Below are positions 19,522-29,069 of a DNA stretch of 64,000 bases, piece after piece. Positions within the stretch are counted from its first letter, which is position 1. Each line of letters starts with the position of its first letter. This stretch comes from Caulobacter sp. (GTDB lineage: Bacteria > Pseudomonadota > Alphaproteobacteria > Caulobacterales > Caulobacteraceae): positions 186,001-250,000 of the forward strand of contig WGLL01000001.1 of NCBI GenBank assembly GCA_016125585.1, in the 5' to 3' direction. The position numbers and the translations under genes are program-made. The notes beneath the pieces are model-generated. The model had not been told where the DNA came from, ran no database searches, and was given only the letters and a program-made list of their open reading frames with translations.

Positions 19522-21113
19522 CCCTGCCGGGCCCCGTCTGGCGGGCGCGGCTGCTGGCGCTGGGCGCCGGCGTCGCGGCGGCTCTGGCCCATCCGCCCTT
19601 CGGCCTGCTGCCCGGTCTGCTGGGCTATGGCCTGTTGATGCATCTGGTCGATGAGGCCGATGGACAGCGGCCGCTGCGCTCGGCCTTCCTGCGCGGCTGG
19701 CTGGCCGGGACGGCCTATTTCGCCATCGGCACCTGGTGGGTGGCCGAGGCCTTTCTCGTCGACATCGCCGCCCACGGCTGGATGGCCCCGTTCGCTGTGA
19801 CCTTCATGGCCGGCGGAATCGGGCTGTTCTGGGGCGCGGCGATGGTTCTCTACCGCTGGGCGAGGGTCGCCGGACCATGGCGGGTCGTGGTGTTCGCCGG
19901 CGCTTTCACAGCGCTGGAGTGGGTGCGGGGCCATGTGCTGACGGGGTTTCCGTGGAATCTGCCGGGGGAGACCTGGCGGGCGGGGTCGGCGGCGTCGCAG
20001 TCGGCGGCCATCTTCGGAGCCTATGGCCTGACCTTCGTGACCCTGGCGATCGCCGCGACGCCGGCGCTGCTGCTGCGCGAGCGGGGACGGGGCGCGCGGA
20101 TCGCCCAGGGGATCGCGGCGGCGACGCTGACGGCGATGATCATTTTCGGGGCCGTGCGGCTGAGCCGGGCGCCGGCGCCGGCGGCCGCCGCGCCGCTGAT
20201 CCGCATCGTCCAGGCGAACGTGCCGCAGGAGGCCAAGTACGATCCCAAGATATTCACCAAGATATTCTCCGGATACCTTGCCCTGACCCGTCAGGAGGGG
20301 GAGGCGACGCCGGACATCATCATCTGGCCCGAAGGCGCCGTCCCGGCCCTAATCGACGACTACCTGGCGCCGGGAACCTGGACCCGCTCGGCCATCACCC
20401 GGGCGCTCAAGCCGGGCCAGACGCTGCTGGTCGGCGCCGCCCGCTACGAGGGCTTGCCGGAGGCGCCGCGCTACTTCAACAGCCTGGTGGCGGTGCGCCG
20501 GGAGGGCGACGACCTGGCGGTGCTGGGGGTCTATGACAAGCACCGGCTGGTGCCGTTCGGCGAGTATCTGCCGCTCGACAGCCTGCTGTCGCCGCTGGGG
20601 GTGAAGAACCTGGTCAAGATCGGCGACGGATTCGCCGCCGGACCCGCGCCGCGGCCGCTGGCCCTGCCGGGACTGCCGGTGATGCAGCCGCTGATCTGCT
20701 ACGAGAGTCTCTATCCGGGGTTCACCCGGGCGGGGGCGCGGGCGTCGGGAGAGGCGCCGGCGTTGATCGTCAATGTCTCCAACGATGCCTGGTTCGGCGC
20801 CACCAGCGGGCCGTGGCAGCACCTCAACCTCGCCAGCTACCGGGCCATCGAGGAGGGCGTGCCGATGGCCCGGGCGACCCCCACCGGGGTGTCGGCGATG
20901 GTCGACGCCTACGGCCGGGTGATTCCCTCGGCGCGGCTGGGGCAGAACGCAGCGGGTGTGATCGATGTGGTCCTGCCACCCAAGGTCGACAAAACCCCCT
21001 ACCGCAGGTTGGGAGACCTCTGGCTGATCCTATTCATGATTGCAGCCTGCGCCGTAACGGCGGTCTTTCGCTGGCAAGGCCACAAAAAAGGCACCAGAAT
21101 GCCGCGCCAGTAG
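19518..21113 (+). CDS. lnt: apolipoprotein N-acyltransferase Lnt
   Basis: Adds the third acyl chain to the N-terminal cysteine of lipoproteins in the inner membrane. 531 residues: six to seven membrane segments in the first 215 residues (WNLPGETWR is a family marker), then a periplasmic nitrilase domain with the catalytic triad E272 (WPEG), K341 (YDKHRLVPFGEYLP) and C394 (CYESLYP), and a last membrane helix near 510. GTG 19518 overlaps the corC stop. Confidence 0.95.
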   Translation: MTLPGPVWRARLLALGAGVAAALAHPPFGLLPGLLGYGLLMHLVDEADGQRPLRSAFLRGWLAGTAYFAIGTWWVAEAFLVDIAAHGWMAPFAVTFMAGGIGLFWGAAMVLYRWARVAGPWRVVVFAGAFTALEWVRGHVLTGFPWNLPGETWRAGSAASQSAAIFGAYGLTFVTLAIAATPALLLRERGRGARIAQGIAAATLTAMIIFGAVRLSRAPAPAAAAPLIRIVQANVPQEAKYDPKIFTKIFSGYLALTRQEGEATPDIIIWPEGAVPALIDDYLAPGTWTRSAITRALKPGQTLLVGAARYEGLPEAPRYFNSLVAVRREGDDLAVLGVYDKHRLVPFGEYLPLDSLLSPLGVKNLVKIGDGFAAGPAPRPLALPGLPVMQPLICYESLYPGFTRAGARASGEAPALIVNVSNDAWFGATSGPWQHLNLASYRAIEEGVPMARATPTGVSAMVDAYGRVIPSARLGQNAAGVIDVVLPPKVDKTPYRRLGDLWLILFMIAACAVTAVFRWQGHKKGTRMPRQ

Positions 21114-21149
21114 AACTGAAACAGCGGTTTCCGCCATACCGGATCTTAT

Positions 21150-21569
21150 ATGACTGACGACGCGCTCCGTTCGCCCAATCCCATCGACATCCACGTCGGC
21201 CGCCGTGTTCGACAACGGCGCAAGGCGATGGGGGTGACGCAGGAGCGGCTGGCCCACGACCTGGGCCTGACCTTCCAGCAGGTGCAGAAGTACGAGCGGG
21301 GCGCCAACCGGGTCTCGGCCTCCAAGCTGTATGAGATCGCCGTCGCCCTGCAGACCAGCACCGCCTACTTCTTCGAGGGCCTGGCCGACCCGGCCCAGGT
21401 CAAGGAAGGCGGCGCCGGCGACCCGGCCTCGGAAAAGTTCATCAACGCCTTCCTGATGAGCCCGGAAGGCCTGGAACTGGCCGAGATGTTCTCGCGGCTG
21501 CAGAACGCCCGGCTGCGCAAGCGCATCGTCGATCTGGTCCGCAGCATGGTCGAGGACGAGGAAAGCTGA
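21150..21569 (+). CDS. XRE-family transcriptional regulator, PraR/PhrR type
   Basis: A 139-residue helix-turn-helix protein. NPIDIHVGRRVRQRRKAMG leads into the HTH MGVTQERLAHDLGLTFQQVQ, then KYERGANRVSASKLYEIAVA and the phrase TSTAYFFEGL. This matches the rhizobial PraR/PhrR family, which also lies between lnt and metK. In rhizobia these regulate quorum-sensing and attachment genes; the target here is unknown. The ATG at 21150 follows a short A+T-rich stretch (TCTTATATG) that may contain its promoter. The last 40 residues (ASEKFINAFLMSPEGLELAE) are helical and may act in dimerisation. Confidence 0.85.
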   Translation: MTDDALRSPNPIDIHVGRRVRQRRKAMGVTQERLAHDLGLTFQQVQKYERGANRVSASKLYEIAVALQTSTAYFFEGLADPAQVKEGGAGDPASEKFINAFLMSPEGLELAEMFSRLQNARLRKRIVDLVRSMVEDEES

Positions 21570-21622
21570 GGCGCTCCGTCTCCCCGCGCCGCACTGCGGC
21601 GTCACGGCGCGCGAAGCCGGAC

Positions 21623-21651
21623 TTGCGGGTATAAAGATATCTTTATATGGT
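21623..21651 (+). promoter_or_regulatory. metK promoter with an 18-bp palindromic operator
   Basis: TATAAAGATATCTTTATA at 21630-21647 is a perfect palindrome in otherwise GC-rich DNA. It lies exactly between a possible -35 TTGCGG (21623-21628) and -10 TATGGT (21646-21651), so a protein bound there would block transcription of metK (start 21680). The sequence recalls operators assigned to ArsR-family SAH-responsive (SahR-type) repressors of methionine-cycle genes; that assignment is an inference. Confidence 0.65.
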
Positions 21652-21679
21652 CCCCCGGCCTCGAGCCTGGGAGCCCCGC

Positions 21680-22900
<1,221 letters not shown>

Positions 22901-22911
22901 GCGATTTCTTA

Positions 22912-23045
22912 CCTTCTCCCTGAGGGAGAAGGTGGCCCGACAGGGCCGGATGAGGGTTTACGGAGCCGGAGGCCCCTGACACCGTAAACCCTCACCTTCC
23001 CGCGCGCGTCGCGCGCGGGCCCCTTCCTCTCCCTCAGGGAGAGGA
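22912..23045. repeat. nested palindromic (MITE-like) repeat
   Basis: A 134-bp element between metK and trmB. Ends: ACCTTCTCCCTGAGGGAGAA (start at 22912) and CCTCTCCCTCAGGGAGAGG (23027-23045), inverted relative to each other. Inner arms GATGAGGGTTTACGG (22950-22964) and CCGTAAACCCTCACC (22983-22997) form a long stem; a second hairpin CCGCGCGCG/CGCGCGCGG follows. Same plan as 1490-1653, 26809-26957 and 48883-49027. It may also act as a transcript-processing or termination structure after metK. Confidence 0.75.
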
Positions 23046-23060
23046 CTATCAGCGCTTTCC

Positions 23061-23744
23061 ATGCCCAATCCCCAGCAACCCCACGGTCCCCTGCGCAGTT
23101 TCGGGCGCATCAAGTCGCGGCCGATCAAGGCGCGGCAGGCGGCGCTGTTTGACAGCCTGCTGCCGTCCATTGCCGTGCCTGAGACGCCGTTCGATCCGCT
23201 GAGCCTGAAACCCCACGCGAAAGCGGTGTGGGTGGAGATCGGTTTTGGCGGCGGCGAGCATCTGGCCGGACAGGCGGCGCAGAATCCCGATGTGCTGATC
23301 CTCGGCGCCGAGCCGTTCCAGAACGGCGTGGCCAGCGCCCTGCGGCATCTGGAAGAGGCCGGGGCCGGCAACGCCCGCATTCATCCCGGCGACGGCCGCG
23401 AGGTGCTGGCCAACCTGCCGGACGCCAGCGTCGACCGCCTGTTCGTGCTGTTTCCCGATCCCTGGCAGAAGGCGCGGCACAACAAGCGCCGGCTGGTCAA
23501 CGCCGACTTCCTGGCTGAGGCGCACCGGGTGCTGAAGCCGGGCGGGGCCTTCCGCTTCGCCACCGACTGGGCCGACTATGCCGACTGGACCTTGGAGCGG
23601 GTGCTGGCCAGCGGCCTGTTCGACTGGCAGGCCGGCCGGGCCGACGACTGGCGCACCCCGCCCGCCGATCACCTGACCACCCGCTACGAGGAAAAGAAGC
23701 TGGGGGATATCGCGCCGGTGTGGCTGGATTTCCTGCGTCTCTAG
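23061..23744 (+). CDS. trmB: tRNA (guanine-N7)-methyltransferase TrmB
   Basis: A 227-residue SAM-dependent methyltransferase that makes m7G46 in tRNA. SAM-binding motif VEIGFGGGEHL near 57-67, the family-specific LFVLFPDPWQKARHNKRRLV and the C-terminal TRYEEKKLGDIAPVW are present. It follows metK, as in other alphaproteobacteria, where the next gene is normally rimP; here an 8-kb accessory block intervenes. Confidence 0.95.
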   Translation: MPNPQQPHGPLRSFGRIKSRPIKARQAALFDSLLPSIAVPETPFDPLSLKPHAKAVWVEIGFGGGEHLAGQAAQNPDVLILGAEPFQNGVASALRHLEEAGAGNARIHPGDGREVLANLPDASVDRLFVLFPDPWQKARHNKRRLVNADFLAEAHRVLKPGGAFRFATDWADYADWTLERVLASGLFDWQAGRADDWRTPPADHLTTRYEEKKLGDIAPVWLDFLRL

Positions 23745-23839
23745 CGTCGGGCGGCGATTTTCTGCCTATTCTCCCGACAGGCGTTTTCGGATGGCGCGCC
23801 GCCCTTTCCGGGTATGTTGAGGAAAACGGGGAATAAAAA

Positions 23840-24385
23840 ATGGTTCGTTTCTTCAGGATAGGGCTGGGCTGGATCGTCGGGGGGATCGTCTGGGCGCTGG
23901 TCTCGGCGGAACTGGCGCAGTTCGTCGAGCATCGCGCCGATCTGGACGCAGGCAAGATTCTGCCTCTGCTGATCAATGGCGCCGTGGCGTCTCCGGCCGG
24001 CGTTCCGGGCGCCCTGATTTTCCTCGGCCTCGCGCTTCTGCTTTACGGGATGCTCAAGCGTCCCGGCTCGGCCGCCCAGGCCGGCTTCACCGCCGGCCTG
24101 CTGTTCCTGCTGGCCACGGTGATCGTCTGGTTGCTGAAGCTGCAGGCGCAGATTCCGGCGCCGGTGTTCGGGCTGTTCCCGGTGACAGCGCTGTGGGACG
24201 AGGTGCGGGCCCTGTGGATCGAGCAGGCCAACGGCTTCCAGCTGGTCGGCGCCCAGACCCTGATGATCCCGGTCACCCTGGCCGCCTCGACCATCGCCGG
24301 CGCCGTCTATGGGGGCGTCTCCGGCGAGGTGCGGGCCGCGCGGCGCCGGGCCAACTATCGTCCGGCGGTCAATTTCGGCGACTGA
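23840..24385 (+). CDS. hypothetical four-helix membrane protein
   Basis: 181 residues with four hydrophobic segments: about 5-22 (IGLGWIVGGIVWALVSA), 55-72 (PGALIFLGLALLLYGML), 82-103 (GFTAGLLFLLATVIVWLL) and 145-160 (MIPVTLAASTIAGAVYGG). The ends (TRANYRPAVNFGD-like basic tail) would be cytosolic. No family recognised. The gene is transcribed toward the alcohol dehydrogenase gene, whose stop lies 21 bp away on the other strand. Confidence 0.7.
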   Translation: MVRFFRIGLGWIVGGIVWALVSAELAQFVEHRADLDAGKILPLLINGAVASPAGVPGALIFLGLALLLYGMLKRPGSAAQAGFTAGLLFLLATVIVWLLKLQAQIPAPVFGLFPVTALWDEVRALWIEQANGFQLVGAQTLMIPVTLAASTIAGAVYGGVSGEVRAARRRANYRPAVNFGD

Positions 24386-24406
24386 CCGGGGGTCGGGTCG
24401 GCGCCG

Positions 24407-25444
24407 TCAGGGCGTCAGCACCATCTTCAGAGCCCCGTCCTGACGGGCGTCGAACATCTCATAGGCCCTGGCCCCGTCGCTGAGCGGCAGGCGGTGGCTG
24501 ATGACGTGTTGCGGCTTCAGGCGGCCGCTCTGCAGCAGGGGGATCAACTCCGGCCAGGTTTCCTGGACGCTGCAGGTGCCGATCCGGAACGTCAGGCCCA
24601 TGGCGAAGGCCCGGGCCATGGGGAAGTCGAACCTTCGGTCCTGATTGACCCCGATCACCGACACCGTGGCGCGGCGGCCGGCCAGCCGCAGGGCGAGATC
24701 GATGGTCTTCTGGTGGCCGACCGCCTCGACGATGCTGTCGGCCATCCGCCCTTTGGTCGCTTCGGCCAGCTGTTGTGGGGCCTCGTCCGGATGCAGGGCG
24801 ACGGCGCCCAGGCCCTCGGCGATGGCGCGGCGTTCCGGCACCGGATCGACGGCGAAGACCCGGGCGGCGCCCAGCACAAAGGCCTGTTCGACGGCCATCA
24901 GGCCGATGGGGCCAAGGCCGACGACGGCGACGGTCTTGCCTGAGCTGATGTCGGCGTTGCGGGCCCCGTACCAGGCGGTGGCCATGCCGTCGGTCATCAG
25001 CAGGGCCTGATCCTCGGTGACGCCCTCGGGGATCAGGGCGGCGTTGAAGTCACCGGCGGGGACCCGGACCGCCTCGGCCTGGGATCCCTGCAGCCGGGAG
25101 GAGAGGCCGTAGCAGCTTCCCGATCCGGTCTCGCAGCGGACGATGTCGCCGCGCAGGCAGGAGGGGCAGGCGCCGCAGCCGACGGCGGCGGAGATCATCA
25201 CCCTGTCGCCGCTCTTGAGCCGCCGCACGCCGCGGCCGATCTCGACCACCTCGCCGACCGCCTCATGGCCGACGCAGAAGCCGAGATCCTCGGAAAAGCC
25301 CTCGCCATGATAGATGTGCAGGTCGCTGCCGCAGATGGCGCAGCCGGTGACCCTGACCAGGACGTCGCGGTCATCCTGCAGGTCCGGATCGTCCATCGTC
25401 TCGTAGCGGACGTCGCGGGGGCCGAAATAGCGGAGGGCTTTCAT
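24407..25444 (-). CDS. zinc-dependent medium-chain alcohol dehydrogenase
   Basis: A 345-residue MDR oxidoreductase. Catalytic zinc ligands C38, H60 and E61 (AICGSDLHIYHGEG, GFCVGHEAVGEV), structural zinc cysteines C90, C93, C96 and C104 in GCGACPSCLRGDIVRC, and the Rossmann motif GLGPIG at 176-181. The pattern is close to glutathione-independent formaldehyde or threonine dehydrogenase-like enzymes; the substrate is not evident. Starts 13 bp after the stop of the phosphotransferase gene, so the two probably form one operon. Confidence 0.88.
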   Translation of the reverse strand: MKALRYFGPRDVRYETMDDPDLQDDRDVLVRVTGCAICGSDLHIYHGEGFSEDLGFCVGHEAVGEVVEIGRGVRRLKSGDRVMISAAVGCGACPSCLRGDIVRCETGSGSCYGLSSRLQGSQAEAVRVPAGDFNAALIPEGVTEDQALLMTDGMATAWYGARNADISSGKTVAVVGLGPIGLMAVEQAFVLGAARVFAVDPVPERRAIAEGLGAVALHPDEAPQQLAEATKGRMADSIVEAVGHQKTIDLALRLAGRRATVSVIGVNQDRRFDFPMARAFAMGLTFRIGTCSVQETWPELIPLLQSGRLKPQHVISHRLPLSDGARAYEMFDARQDGALKMVLTP

Positions 25445-25457
25445 CGCGGAAGGTCTC

Positions 25458-26489
25458 TCAGGCGATCCAGCGCAGGGCGCGCTGGAAGAGGTGAAGGGTC
25501 GAGGCGTGGAGGCGGTCGCCGATGGCCCTGGGGGCCAGGCCGGCGCCGGCGCGGGCGTGGCTGCCCTCCAGGATGATGCCCAGCTTGTAGCAGGCCAGGA
25601 CGCCGTACCAGGTCAGGTGGGAGAGGTCGCGTCCGCTGCGCTCGCCATAGCGGGCGATGACCTCCTCGATGGTCGGAAAACCCGCCCAGGGGGTGACCGG
25701 GGTGGTTTCCGCGCCGGGGTCGGGCCACATGGCCATCAGCCAGCCGAGATCGAGCAGGGGGTCGCCGAGGCTGGCCAGCTCCCAGTCGACGATGGCGGCC
25801 AGCTCGCCGCTGTCATGGCGATACATGACATTGGCCAGGTGATAGTCGCCGTGGATCAGGCCGGGCCGGAAACTGTGGGGGCGATGGGCGTCCAGCCAGG
25901 CGCCGACCGCATCGACGCCGGGGATCTCGTTGGTCCAGCCGGGAAACGCCGCATAGCTGTCGAACTGGGCCTTCCAGCGCGGGGCCTGGCGTTCGAGCCA
26001 GCCTTCGGTCTTGCCGAGGGTTTCGAGGCCGACGGCGGCGATGTCGATCCGGCTGAGCGCCACGATGCCGTCGACCAGGGCGAACCCCATGCGACGACGC
26101 ACCGCCGGATCGCCGGCGTGCAGGGCGGGCAGGCCGACGGTCGGATTGAAGCCGTCGATCGGCTCCATCAGATAGAAAGCGGCCCCGTCCATGGTCTCTT
26201 CCGGGCAGGCGGCGATCAGGCCGGGATGGGGGACGTCCGATCCGGCGAGGGCGGCCAGAACCCGGGCCTCGCGGCGCATGGTCTCATTGCTGTTGGCCCG
26301 CAGCTTCGGCGGCGGGCGGCGCAGGACGAAGGCGCGGCCCGAACGGGTGAATCTGAGCAGGATGTTCTGGGTGCCGCCGGTGAGGACGGTGAGGTTCTCA
26401 AGGGGGCCGGCGCCGAGGCCGTTGGCGTCCATGAAGGCGGTCAGGACGGCGAGGTCGACGCCTTCGGGGACAGGGCTCGCTGTGGTCAT
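25458..26489 (-). CDS. phosphotransferase family protein (APH fold, ACAD10/11-like)
   Basis: A 343-residue kinase-like protein from ATG 26489. Brenner-type catalytic motif LIHGDYHLANVMYRHDSG and the metal-binding IVDWELASLGDPLLDLGW are intact; the N-terminal lobe has VLTGGTQNILLRF and AFVLRRPPP. This subgroup is typically found beside acyl-CoA dehydrogenases and may phosphorylate hydroxy-acyl substrates; here its neighbour is a zinc alcohol dehydrogenase instead. Not an evident antibiotic-resistance gene. Confidence 0.85.
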   Translation of the reverse strand: MTTASPVPEGVDLAVLTAFMDANGLGAGPLENLTVLTGGTQNILLRFTRSGRAFVLRRPPPKLRANSNETMRREARVLAALAGSDVPHPGLIAACPEETMDGAAFYLMEPIDGFNPTVGLPALHAGDPAVRRRMGFALVDGIVALSRIDIAAVGLETLGKTEGWLERQAPRWKAQFDSYAAFPGWTNEIPGVDAVGAWLDAHRPHSFRPGLIHGDYHLANVMYRHDSGELAAIVDWELASLGDPLLDLGWLMAMWPDPGAETTPVTPWAGFPTIEEVIARYGERSGRDLSHLTWYGVLACYKLGIILEGSHARAGAGLAPRAIGDRLHASTLHLFQRALRWIA

Positions 26490-26656
26490 GATCGCTCCCG
26501 TGGCCGACGTGATGCGACCTTGGCGGCGACGGTAGGCCGTTGTCGTGGCGGCAGGCAAACACGGCCTGCGGGTCCGGGACGCAGCTCGGGGTCCAGTGAA
26601 AGGTTGCGGTCTGCCTTCGCCATTCCCTGAACGCCGACGCGCCACCTCATCCGCCT

Positions 26657-26762
26657 CCCCGACGCAAGTCGGGGCCCAGAGGTCGCCGGCTTTGGAGAGA
26701 GCGGCTCTGATCAGCGCCGGCCCGTCAACAGATTGCCCGCTGGGCCCCGACTTGCGTCGGGG
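26657..26762. repeat. 106-bp element with perfect 23-bp terminal inverted repeats
   Basis: Left end 26657-26679 begins CCCCGACGCAAGTCGGGG and continues CCCAG; right end 26740-26762 is its exact reverse complement. Each arm is itself a hairpin (CCCCGAC/GTCGGGG). The right-arm hairpin recurs at 26996-27013 and 28694-28711 within the direct repeats. Confidence 0.75.
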
Positions 26763-26818
26763 AAGCGGGGTTGGGGAGGCTCGAAGGGCGAGACTGGCCT
26801 CAGGGCTCCCTTCTCCCC
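26691..26818. repeat. direct repeat, copy 1 of 3
   Basis: This segment (TTTGGAGAGAGCGGCTCTGA, CAGATTGCCCGCTGG, GACTTGCGTCGGGGAAGCGG, ACTGGCCTCAGGGCTCCCTT) recurs with few differences at 26965-27085 and, shortened, at 28640-28760, on both sides of the POT transporter gene. Confidence 0.75.
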
Positions 26819-26957
26819 TTGCGGGAGAAGGTGGCGCGGAGCGCCGGATGAGGGGGGATGGCGGACGCCTGCTCGCGGTCGGCCTTCGTCAGTCCCTGAA
26901 CGTCGCGCGGCCCCTCATCCGCCCCTTCGGGGCACCTTCTCCCGCGAGGGGAGAAGG
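26809..26957. repeat. MITE-like palindromic element with 25-bp inverted ends
   Basis: 149 bp. The left end 26809-26833 (CCTTCTCCCCTTGCGGGAGA...) and right end 26933-26957 are inverted copies differing at one base in 25. Inner arms CGGATGAGGGG and CCCCTCATCCG are perfectly complementary. It is the clearest member of the window's repeat family and lies between two copies of another direct repeat. Confidence 0.8.
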
Positions 26958-26964
26958 AAACGCT

Positions 26965-27085
26965 GGCGCCGGCCCTTCGGCAGATTGCCAGCTGGCCCCC
27001 GACTTGCGTCGGGGAAGCGGGGATGGGGAGGCTCGGACGGCGAGACTGGCCTCAGGGCTCCCTTCCCCCCCTCGCGGGAGAAGGA
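26965..27085. repeat. direct repeat, copy 2 of 3
   Basis: Near-copy of 26691-26818, ending CTTCCCCCCTCGCGGGAGAA like copy 3 at 28640-28760. It ends about 15 bp before the stop codon of the POT transporter gene. Confidence 0.75.
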
Positions 27086-27099
27086 AACTCGGGGCGTCC

Positions 27100-28545
27100 T
27101 CAGACTTCTGCGGGCCCGGCCTTGCCGGCCGCCTCGCGTTCTGCGGCGCCCAGGACGTGCAGGATCGGGCGGGAGAAGACCAGGAGAAGCACCGCGGTCA
27201 CGGCCGGCATGGCGGCTGTGAGCAGGAAGTAGCGAGAGGGGCCAAGGGGTTCGTAGAAGCGGCCCAGATACCCCAGCAGGAAGAAGCCGAAGGCCCCGAA
27301 CAGCGAGGAGAAGGCGAACATCATGCCGCTGACGGACGGGGGCGAGTAGCGGCCAATGATGGCCTTGCTGGGCGGATCCATCCAGGCATAGGAGAAATCC
27401 AGCACCAGATAGAAGGCGAGCCAGCCGATGATCGGCGTCTGCGGCAGGGCGGCCAGCAGACCGACGATGACGAAGGCCGTGGCGATCGAGGCCCCGCCGA
27501 GGCCGATCTTGACCACGTCATTGGGCTCACGCCCGCGTTTCGCCTGTCGGTCCCAGAGACGGTTGGCCAACAGCACGCCGATGATGGTGAGGATGCCGTC
27601 GGCGGTGAGAATCCAGGTCACCGGCATTTCGAACCCGCCGATCTTGCGGTTCACCGCGGTGTCGGCCCAGATGACCATGATGCCGTAGGCCTGTTGCGCG
27701 GCGCCGAACAGCAGGACCCGGGGCACCAGGGTGGCGATGACGGCGGCGACGCTGATCCACTGGGCGCGGGTCAGCTTGGGCGGCTTCTGGCCACGGGCGA
27801 TCATGTCCGGCGGCATGTGGCGGCGGCCCAGCAGATAGGTGCCGAGCCCGATCAGCATGCCGACCCCGGCGGCCCCGAAGCCCCAGTGGAAGCCCAGCTT
27901 CTCGCCCATTGTGCCGGCCACCAGCGGGGCCATGAAGGCGCCGACGTTGAGGGCCATCAGATAGATGCCGAAGGCGCGGGTGCGGCGAGTGTCCTCTGCC
28001 GCATAGAGGCCGCCGATCTGGGCCGCGAGGTTGCCGATGAAACAGCCGCCGCCGAGGATCAGCAGCAGCAGGGCCAACAGGAAGGCCTGCTCGCTGGCCA
28101 TGGTCAGGTGTCCGGCGCTCATCAACAGGGCGCCGATGGTGATGGTCTTCACCCGGCCGAGCACCCGGTCGCCAAGCCAGGCGCCGATCAGGGGGGTGAC
28201 GAGGATCAGGCCGGAATAGAGGCCGAAGGTCTGGGCCGCGAGGGCCAGGTCGGTCATCGGCCCGAACAGGCCCTCCAGCAGGCTGCGATAGGTCGCCAGG
28301 CCGACGACCTGTCCGGCGTTGGCCGGCAGCAGCAGCTGCTTGGTCATGTAGAGCATCAGCAGCGACTGCATGGCGTAGAAGCTGAAGCGCTCCCACAGCT
28401 CGGTGCCGGCGAGGAACCCAAGGCCGCGCGGATGACCGAAGAAGGCCTTGTCCAGATGAAGGCCCGCGTTCAGGGCCGCAGCGGGATCGGCCGGATCGGC
28501 AATGGTCTCATCAGCCAGGCCGTCGCCTGTTCCGGTCGTCGCCAT
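27100..28545 (-). CDS. POT (PTR2) family proton-coupled peptide transporter
   Basis: A 481-residue inner-membrane transporter with about twelve to fourteen hydrophobic segments. The family signature near the first helix, GTELWERFSFYAMQSLLMLY, corresponds to ExxERFxYY (with F in place of the first Y), which couples proton and peptide movement. FGIYLMALNVGAFMAPLVAG is the second POT signature. Likely imports di- and tripeptides. The gene is bracketed by copies of a direct repeat (26965-27085 and 28640-28760). Confidence 0.88.
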   Translation of the reverse strand: MATTGTGDGLADETIADPADPAAALNAGLHLDKAFFGHPRGLGFLAGTELWERFSFYAMQSLLMLYMTKQLLLPANAGQVVGLATYRSLLEGLFGPMTDLALAAQTFGLYSGLILVTPLIGAWLGDRVLGRVKTITIGALLMSAGHLTMASEQAFLLALLLLILGGGCFIGNLAAQIGGLYAAEDTRRTRAFGIYLMALNVGAFMAPLVAGTMGEKLGFHWGFGAAGVGMLIGLGTYLLGRRHMPPDMIARGQKPPKLTRAQWISVAAVIATLVPRVLLFGAAQQAYGIMVIWADTAVNRKIGGFEMPVTWILTADGILTIIGVLLANRLWDRQAKRGREPNDVVKIGLGGASIATAFVIVGLLAALPQTPIIGWLAFYLVLDFSYAWMDPPSKAIIGRYSPPSVSGMMFAFSSLFGAFGFFLLGYLGRFYEPLGPSRYFLLTAAMPAVTAVLLLVFSRPILHVLGAAEREAAGKAGPAEV

Positions 28546-28639
28546 CGGTCCAGTCCCCCGGGGCGGCGCTGTGCTCGCGCCAATGGCGCAAGCCTATAGG
28601 AGCGGGGCCGGGTCACAAGGGGGGCGCGGTGACGGCGGG

Positions 28640-28760
28640 GTTGGAGAGGACAGCTCTGGTCGGCGCCGGCCCTTCAACAGATTGCCAGTTCGGCCCCGAC
28701 TTGCGTCGGGGAGGCGGGGATGGGGGTCTGCCTTCCCCCCCTCGCGGGAGAAGGAAACGC
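28640..28760. repeat. direct repeat, copy 3 of 3
   Basis: TTGGAGAGGACAGCTCTGGT, GGCGCCGGCCCTTCAACAGA, GACTTGCGTCGGGGAGGCGG and CTCGCGGGAGAAGGAAACGC align with copies 1 and 2; about 30 bases (the GGCTCGGACGGCGAGACTGG part) are missing. It lies just downstream of a small membrane-protein gene and upstream of the POT gene. Confidence 0.7.
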
Positions 28761-28772
28761 GGGCGGCGGCTG

Positions 28773-29069
28773 TCAGCCCTCGACCAGGCGGATGGGTCTG
28801 CGCTTCTGGTAGAGCCAGACTCCCAGGGCGGTCAGGCCGCCCAGCAGGATCGCCTCGGCGGCCAGGATGATGGGCGTCAGGACGATCCGTCCGACCATGA
28901 CCAGCAGATCGTAGCCCTGCCAAACCTCGCCGAGGACAACCAGGGACAGCAGGGTCATCAGGAGGACGATCGGCAGGACGAGCAGGCCGGCGCCGATGAA
29001 GAACCCGACGGCGACCAGCTTGAAGACGCCGCCCGGGCTCAGGGTTCCGTTCCGGGTCTTCAGGTCCAT
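28773..29069 (-). CDS. hypothetical small membrane protein
   Basis: 98 residues with two long hydrophobic helices (about 15-45, GGVFKLVAVGFFIGAGLLVL onward, and 58-88, VGRIVLTPIILAAEAILLGG), separated by a short polar turn EVWQGYDLL. Both ends are charged (KTRNGT; YQKRRPIRLVEG). No family recognised. Its neighbours on either side are repeats and metabolic genes, giving no functional clue. Confidence 0.65.
   Translation of the reverse strand: MDLKTRNGTLSPGGVFKLVAVGFFIGAGLLVLPIVLLMTLLSLVVLGEVWQGYDLLVMVGRIVLTPIILAAEAILLGGLTALGVWLYQKRRPIRLVEG

Larger units (their letters stand above)
26490..27099. other. 610-bp repeat-rich intergenic region
   Basis: No supportable gene. After the promoter-side region of the phosphotransferase gene, it contains a 106-bp inverted-repeat element (26657-26762), two direct copies of a long segment (26691-26818 and 26965-27085) and, nested between them, a MITE-like palindromic element (26809-26957). 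Open frames across it are explained by these G+C-rich repeats. Confidence 0.8.

Noticed and set aside
21570-21679. Possible SAM riboswitch upstream of metK
   Set aside because: The leader is too short (about 20-30 nt after the likely start) and contains only the AT-rich palindrome and no SAM-II, SAM-V or SAM-I like pairing.
21647-21679. ATG 21647 as the metK start
   Set aside because: It lies on the last base of the operator palindrome, has no ribosome site, and the extra residues are not conserved; GTG 21680 with GGGAG fits the family N-terminus.
22910-23045. The hairpins after metK as a simple intrinsic terminator
   Set aside because: No T-run follows either stem, and the same layout occurs at unrelated loci, so it is better described as a dispersed repeat, though it may influence transcript ends.
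26545-28599. A long plus-strand frame running through the repeats and opposite the POT transporter gene
   Set aside because: It joins repeat sequence and antisense of a clear membrane transporter; the composition (runs of Gly, Arg, Gln, His) is that of a shadow frame.
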